NCBI GenBank assembly: GCA_036939355.1
Contig: JALLAP010002078.1
Coordinates: forward strand, 1-10,687
Reading direction: 5' to 3'
Length of the DNA stretch: 10,687 bases
Origin: Thalassiosira profunda
Lineage: Eukaryota > Bacillariophyta > Thalassiosirophyceae > Thalassiosirales > Thalassiosiraceae
The translations under genes and the position numbers were made by a program. The notes under the pieces were generated by a model, which saw only the letters and a program-made list of their open reading frames with translations, ran no database searches and was not told where the DNA came from. This document shows, in pieces, positions 6,668-10,687 of this stretch. The number at the start of each line of letters is the position of its first letter. The first letter of the stretch is position 1.

Positions 6668-8398
6668 TCAGCCAAAGGCCCGAAATTTCCTGTACTTATC
6701 GTAGTGACTCTAGCACGCAAATTAGAACACACACAAAGAATCGACATGCAATACAAATACCCACTCACGAGGACCGGAGAATTCGACGCCGGTTTTCCCA
6801 GCTGACTTTTGAAGATGTCAATGATCTGGGGAACATTCGCCTCCACGTTGTGACCACTCTGGCCGGGAAAGATTGGCATCCAGTAGTTCTGACCTAGCGA
6901 CATTGCTGCTCAGTCGACATAAAAACAATGAGGATAAGTAAATAATTGCATCCGACCACGAGTGCCACTCTCTACTCACCCTCTTCCCAAATCCCGTGAA
7001 AGAGATTTGTGGAAGGCATTATTTCGATGACCAGAGAATCCAGTCCACAAAAGCGGTGGTTGTACATGGCCCCGCCGTGTGCGCCTATCAAACAGCCAGG
7101 CAAACAATAGAGTTGTCAAGAAGGACTGGACAAGCAAGGTTGTTCCTCATCACAACTCACCTATCAATGCCGTCACATTGGTGTACAAAAATTTCACGAG
7201 TTGTTCAAAGTCCTCCTTCTCCGGCTTTGCAATGACTCTCAGTACCTCCGACTTATTCCGCTGCTCAAGGAGAGTACGAATGCTCTCTATCAGCGCCTTT
7301 TCGTTCTTCAAATTCCTTCCGTGAGATGCGCCCTCTCTGGACAGGAAGAGCACCACCTTCTTCTCCGAAAGAGGAATCTTTGGAAGATCCCCGACGATTC
7401 TTTCGTGCCCACGCAGTGCCATGTATGGGTGTACCAATNGAAAGAGGAATCTTTGGAAGATCCCCGACGATTCTTTCGTGCCCACGCAGTGCCATGTATG
7501 GGTGTACCAATGGAACCCGGCAGGAATAAACAAAGCGGTTCGCTATTACTGGACCCCCCGAAACAACTTGATCTGATCTGAACCCATACTTTTCATACAT
7601 GAGCTTCGGGCCCGCGCCCGGGGCTCTGGATCCTGTAACAACCGTGACACCTCGCTTACTATCGGGCAATAAATGTGCAGATTGTTCGATAATGCGTGTC
7701 ACACGATCAAGGAAGTGTTGAAAAGACCAATTGTCGGGGGAGGTGGCAAGTATGGCATATGGCGAGGTCGCTTTCGTAGAATTCCAATCAGGCACTAGAA
7801 GATCCTTGAGGTCGCTTTCGAAGCTAGTGCACGCTTGCGGACCCCACTTTGCGCTCGGACGTCCATTGGTATAGCGTCCATTAGCGATGACAAAGTTTTG
7901 ACCTCGCAGGCCCTGGCGGAAGCTGCGGCCGTCCTTCGCATGAGCCCTCTCCAATTGTTTGCAAGCATCCTTTTGGAAGATTTCCTTTGCATTTTTCATG
8001 CCGGTGATTTGTGGCTCTGCAATGCTGAAGTCGGGATAGACCAATTCTTCGCCGATTTCAATCTGCGAACGTCTCTCGGCAATGCATGGAGCCCAATACG
8101 AAGGCATCCCCGGTTTGCACTCTGAGTTGATAATCAATGGTGCCCATTCTGAGGACTTGAGTCCCTGTTCGCCGGAGTTGGGAAAACGGATCTCTTTTGC
8201 TGTACTGATATTTTCAGCTTTGCCCACTCGTCCCTCCGGAACGGGCATCCCAACCAGAGGTGATATGTCAGAGACACTGGCGATAGAAGCAGATGCAGCG
8301 GTCACTCGAAGTATGAGATAGACTAAAGGGGCCTGCACCAACACAACTGCCACGAAAACACTGGCAAGTTGCGGCCATTCTTTTGTTCTTGACAACAT
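6668..8398 (-). CDS. GT61/DUF563-family glycosyltransferase (frame broken by an assembly duplication)
   Basis: Predicted type II membrane glycosyltransferase. GT61 members include plant beta-1,2-xylosyltransferase and animal EOGT; the sugar used here is unknown. Exons are 8398-7161, 7084-6980, 6905-6769 and 6709-6668. As given, exon 1 is out of frame because of a 72-bp duplication plus one N (7367-7439); dropping 73 bases gives 1449 coding bases, 482 residues, in phase throughout. Features: anchor at about 11-31 (LASVFVAVVLVQAPLVYLILRV), N-x-S/T sites, SPYAILATSPDNWSFQHFLDR (about 212-232, the region equivalent to NYFHW..D), FLSREGASHGRNLKNEKAL (327-345, matching the SR...R.L.NE motif), and IGAHGGAMYNHRF (about 388-400, the conserved GAHG element, formed across the first splice junction). 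The ATG at 8398 is preceded by AAG and directly precedes the anchor; upstream in-frame sequence has no ATG. The gene is divergent from the sulfotransferase at 8984. Confidence 0.85.
6710..6768 (-). other. Glycosyltransferase intron 3 (59 bp)
   Basis: On the minus strand the donor is CTC|GTGAGT and the acceptor is TTGCGTGCTAG|AGT. Splicing gives a short final exon coding SHYDKYRKFRAFG and a stop at 6668-6670. There is no in-frame stop inside the intron, so retention would keep reading leftward to 6475. The exon is short and the intron small, so this junction is less sure than the first two. Confidence 0.6.
6906..6979 (-). other. Glycosyltransferase intron 2 (74 bp), tandem acceptor
   Basis: The donor is GAGG|GTGAGT (phase 1). 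The acceptor region reads CTGAGCAG|CA, two AGs three bases apart (a NAGNAG site). Use of either keeps frame and adds or omits one Ala before MSLGQNYWMP. The downstream exon continues in a manner consistent with the C-terminal part of the family. Confidence 0.78.
7085..7160 (-). other. Glycosyltransferase intron 1 (76 bp)
   Basis: The donor is ATAG|GTGAGT (phase 1) and the acceptor is GTTTGATAG|GCGCACACG. Splicing creates I-G-A-H-G-G-A-M, matching the conserved GAHGAG-type motif of GT61 proteins. That a family motif appears exactly at the joint is strong support. Confidence 0.88.
7367..7511. repeat. Exact 72-bp tandem duplication around a single N (assembly artefact)
   Basis: Bases 7367-7438 and 7440-7511 are identical as far as I can read, with only N at 7439 between them. 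The inserted 73 bases shift the glycosyltransferase frame; removing them restores it. Two contig ends that overlapped by 72 bp and were scaffolded with a one-base gap explain this best. Confidence 0.93.
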
Positions 8399-8983
8399 CT
8401 TATTGCCTGGGAGGGGGAGGTTGGTGGTGTGTGGAGGCCGGCGCAAGACACACGCGGCGGCGGGGCGTCGGGGACAGCAGCCCCAGCAGCGGCAGAGTGA
8501 GCGCGCGCGTGACACTGGCCGTGTCTCTATCTCTAGTCTGTAAGAGCCCTCACTCGGTGCACCAGTAGGCTCCGCTGCTCAGGTGGAGGAGGGGTGGGGA
8601 GATGCACTCCTCCTCTACGCCCGTCGAGGGGTGGAGGGGCGAGGAGGTAGGGGCGGTGCGGCGTGTTGATTTTGCAGGTTGCGGTAGTATCGTACGTACC
8701 TATTGGGTATGTAAGTACGTAAGTAGCGTTGGGCAGTGTGTGTTCAATCCTGTTCAATCAGTTGCAATCAGCACACGCACACCCGAGAGTGCGCCCCAGC
8801 GGGGATACAAATGTGACCTCGTGGAGGAGATCGTACGCAGTGCTCGTCCAACGCAAAGTGCCTCCCACCCGCGCCCCGCCGCCCCCCTACTCCCGCGGGC
8901 AGAGGCGACAGCACAACCTGAGCAAGGAGCAGGCCCTTTGGTCACGCAGCGCATCGGTGTCTCCCAGCGGCCATCGTTATCAT
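8399..8983. promoter_or_regulatory. Divergent promoter region, glycosyltransferase / sulfotransferase 2
   Basis: These 585 bp lie between two predicted Golgi enzymes transcribed apart, so shared control is possible. The left part is very G-rich on the plus strand (about 8580-8660, GGGGTGG/GGAGG runs). At 8692-8699 is the palindrome GTACGTAC, overlapping TACCTA (8697-8702), followed by a GTAAGTACGTAAGTAG stretch (about 8711-8726). The sulfotransferase frame is open upstream of its first ATG without a stop back to 8729, but it has no ATG there. Confidence 0.55.
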
Positions 8984-10168
8984 ATGGTGAAGCCGCAGCG
9001 CTTCTGCTTTTGCCTGGTGGCTCTCTTCTTTGTGACTTCTATCGGGTTGAATGTGTATCTCATCTCTGGAGATGGATTTAGAAATCATGCTGCATCGACA
9101 TCATTGCACATCGGAGATCACGGGCCCGTCGTTGTATTGGCGAGCGCGGAGTCAGTGAAAGAGGGGATCAAAAGCATAGATACTTCTGAACAAAAGAAGA
9201 ACCTTCGTGCGGTTGACAAGGCGGGCTCGATGCATCCAAAAACCAAGACTGTCGCCGTGGCTGCCCCAGTGGGCGAAACAAGCACCGAAGGCACCGAAGA
9301 GTTTACAGAATGCCTCGCGCCAGCACCCGCGAACGCAACTCCGCCTCGGCTCATGTCATCGACGACGAACCCGATCTACTTTTTACACATTGGGAAAGCG
9401 GGCGGCACGTCTGTCGATAGCATGTTCTCAAAACTGAACGCGAAGAAGAAAAAATACGTCGGGCACAAACACTTCGACTATTCATACATACAGATGAAAG
9501 AGTCTCGGAATGCCAAGAAGACAAGCAGCAATTCGACCTCGGCTTGTGGTTATGGAGAGATCGCCGACATCGTCGACGTCGTGACATTTCTCCGCGATCC
9601 TGTGGACCGAGGCATCTCGCAGTTCTATTTCGGTCGCGGCTTGCGATGGATGAAGAGGAGTAAATGCTGCCAGAAGGTACTAGGCCAAACGCTCGAGGAG
9701 TACTTGGAGGATGACAATAGGAATTGGACTCAGCCGATCAAGGACGGCGAGTCTGGCACGAGTTTTCTTACAGGGAGATTTAGAGGTGGGGGATGGGTGG
9801 CGACGGATGGAAAGGAGACGGGCCTCAAATCTCACCTGCGGCACAACAAAACTGCATCTGCATTGCTAGCTGCCCGGCGGCTAGAGTCAACACCCTGGTT
9901 CGGATTGATGGAGGACAAGGAGAGGAGCCTGAAGTTGCTTGCAGTGTCACTAGGCCTGAATAGGACGCCGGATCTCCCAAAGGCAAACAAAGGAAAACAG
10001 GGCCACCCTCCCGTGACCGACAAAGAAAGGCAATTAATCAAACAGCATGTACCGGGAGACATGTGGCTGTACGAGTATGCCAAGCGGCTGCTTGACTCGA
10101 GATATCGACACTTCGTTGAGGGAGAACCTTATGAGTCGCCGGAAATGCCCGCCTTGCCAGAACCTTGA
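8984..10168 (+). CDS. Sulfotransferase_2-like membrane sulfotransferase (sulfotransferase 2)
   Basis: A predicted Golgi type II enzyme, 394 residues, single exon. The anchor is at about 7-27 (FCFCLVALFFVTSIGLNVYLI), followed by a long Ser/Thr/Ala/Lys-rich stem to about 125. The PAPS 5'-phosphosulfate loop is FLHIGKAGGTSVDSMF (133-148), close to the canonical K-x-G-G-T-S form. The 3'-phosphate motif is TFLRDPVDRGISQFYF (201-216) with R204 and S212. Downstream, WFGLMEDKERSLKLL (305-319) and MWLYEYAKRLLDSRYRHF (360-377) are features of carbohydrate sulfotransferases of the heparan/chondroitin/galactose type. The acceptor is probably a glycan, but which one cannot be read. The ATG at 8984 is the first in frame and lies just before the anchor. 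A Cys pair (C228, C229) sits after the 3'-phosphate motif, and the C-terminus is Pro-rich. It differs from sulfotransferase 1 in its PAPS loop, so the two are not a recent tandem duplication. Confidence 0.88.
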   Translation: MVKPQRFCFCLVALFFVTSIGLNVYLISGDGFRNHAASTSLHIGDHGPVVVLASAESVKEGIKSIDTSEQKKNLRAVDKAGSMHPKTKTVAVAAPVGETSTEGTEEFTECLAPAPANATPPRLMSSTTNPIYFLHIGKAGGTSVDSMFSKLNAKKKKYVGHKHFDYSYIQMKESRNAKKTSSNSTSACGYGEIADIVDVVTFLRDPVDRGISQFYFGRGLRWMKRSKCCQKVLGQTLEEYLEDDNRNWTQPIKDGESGTSFLTGRFRGGGWVATDGKETGLKSHLRHNKTASALLAARRLESTPWFGLMEDKERSLKLLAVSLGLNRTPDLPKANKGKQGHPPVTDKERQLIKQHVPGDMWLYEYAKRLLDSRYRHFVEGEPYESPEMPALPEP

Positions 10169-10487
10169 AGCTGAAATAGATGGAAGCAGAGATTTTTGGG
10201 GATTTCTCGGGTAACCCGAACCCTAAACCGAGGTCAACCCTCTCTAGGTAAGTAACCACAAACACCTCTTTTTTCGCCCACAACCACCACAGCACCAAAA
10301 AGCAACCGCCATGGCGCCTCTCTCGCGCTCCCGCGGCCAGGCGGCCGCTGTGACTCTCGAGCGTTTGTTTTGGGCTGGCCATCAGACATCTCATAAAAGG
10401 GGTGGCGGGCTCTGCTTCTCTATTCTAAGCGCCGCTCCTGATGGGCTGGCTGAATCTACAGTTCTCCAAAGCGGATGAGTCGAATCT
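10169..10487. other. Right-end intergenic stretch
   Basis: No gene is supported. It should include the 3' untranslated region of sulfotransferase 2. Visible are a 6-bp-arm inverted repeat (TCGGGT-A-ACCCGA, 10207-10219), one TAGGTA hexamer (10245-10250) and an ATAAAAGG stretch near 10393. A lone CCCTAAA is not a telomere. Confidence 0.45.
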
Positions 10488-10687
10488 TCATGCCCGATAC
10501 GCACTGCAAGCTTCTAAGCAGCCCAATTTGTGCTTCTTGCACTCCTCGCAGTGGTATGGCCTCAGTCCCTGCTCCTCCTCCATCCAATTGGGTATATTGT
10601 ACACCCTCGGTGTGCACAATCCCCGGCCTGTGCTGCCACAAACCCGCAACGTACCGACTCGTACGCCGTACCTCTCGCTTCCCTCGA
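10488..10687 (-). CDS. Possible C-terminus of a Cys-rich protein, cut by the window edge
   Basis: On the minus strand a frame stays open from the window edge for 65 codons to a TGA at 10490-10488. Its end reads NWMEEEQGLRPYHCEECKK followed by HKLGCLEACSAYRA. The CxxC and two further Cys within 16 residues suggest a metal site or disulfides, somewhat like the Cys-rich tail of the oxygenase in this window. No family is recognised. The opposite strand is also open here, so coding is uncertain. If real, it would be convergent with sulfotransferase 2. Confidence 0.33.
   Translation of the reverse strand, partial: EGSERYGVRVGTLRVCGSTGRGLCTPRVYNIPNWMEEEQGLRPYHCEECKKHKLGCLEACSAYRA

Noticed and set aside
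7367..7511. A biological tandem repeat inside the glycosyltransferase
   Set aside because: The copies are identical, meet at a single N, and break a frame that is perfect without one copy. An assembly overlap explains all of this.
8399..8515. A 39-residue N-terminal extension of the glycosyltransferase
   Set aside because: It would start at GTG, and there is no ATG in frame upstream of 8398. The ATG at 8398 directly precedes the membrane anchor.
8729..8983. An 85-residue N-terminal extension of sulfotransferase 2
   Set aside because: It would begin with TTG. The first in-frame ATG is at 8984, just before the anchor.
10220..10228. Telomere-like CCCTAAA
   Set aside because: A single copy with no tandem array.
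1..10687. tRNA genes, CRISPR arrays, insertion sequences or viral genes
   Set aside because: No cloverleaf with A and B boxes, no spaced repeat array, and no transposase, reverse transcriptase or viral domain was seen by eye.

Overview
This is eukaryotic nuclear DNA, most likely from a microalga. The evidence is spliced genes with canonical GT-AG introns (about 59-150 bp), Kozak-like start contexts, a two-HMG-box chromatin protein, several type II (single N-terminal anchor) Golgi-style enzymes, and a bacterial-type tyrosyl-tRNA synthetase with an N-terminal presequence. The presequence contains an ASA-F step like that at the head of secondary-plastid transit peptides, so I lean towards a photosynthetic stramenopile (diatom or relative). 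That placement is inference.

Six genes can be supported, on strictly alternating strands: (1) a two-box HMG protein, minus, 1603-860, one intron; (2) a sulfotransferase, plus, 2125-3384; (3) a membrane-anchored 2-oxoglutarate/Fe(II) oxygenase, minus, 4655-3567; (4) an organellar tyrosyl-tRNA synthetase, plus, 5067-6578; (5) a GT61/DUF563 glycosyltransferase, minus, 8398-6668, four exons; (6) a second, different sulfotransferase, plus, 8984-10168. The left end (1-859) and right end (10169-10687) hold only weak hints of coding: a possible exon near 486-598 and a possible Cys-rich C-terminus at 10488-10687 on the minus strand. The layout gives three divergent promoter regions (1604-2124, 4656-5066, 8399-8983) and two tight convergent ends.

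Four of the six genes (2, 3, 5, 6) encode enzymes with one N-terminal membrane anchor and a predicted lumenal catalytic domain: two sulfotransferases, a hydroxylase-type oxygenase and a glycosyltransferase. Together they could make a hydroxylated, glycosylated and sulfated secreted or wall glycoprotein or polysaccharide. This is the most interesting system-level reading, but in a eukaryote neighbourhood alone is weak evidence.

Two technical points matter to a user. First, a 72-bp exact duplication separated by a single N (7367-7511) breaks the glycosyltransferase frame. It is almost certainly an assembly join of overlapping contig ends, and removing one copy plus the N restores a 482-residue protein exactly in phase through three introns. 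Second, the hexamer TACCTA/TAGGTA recurs in all three divergent promoters and in both end regions, and I did not see it inside the exons I read.
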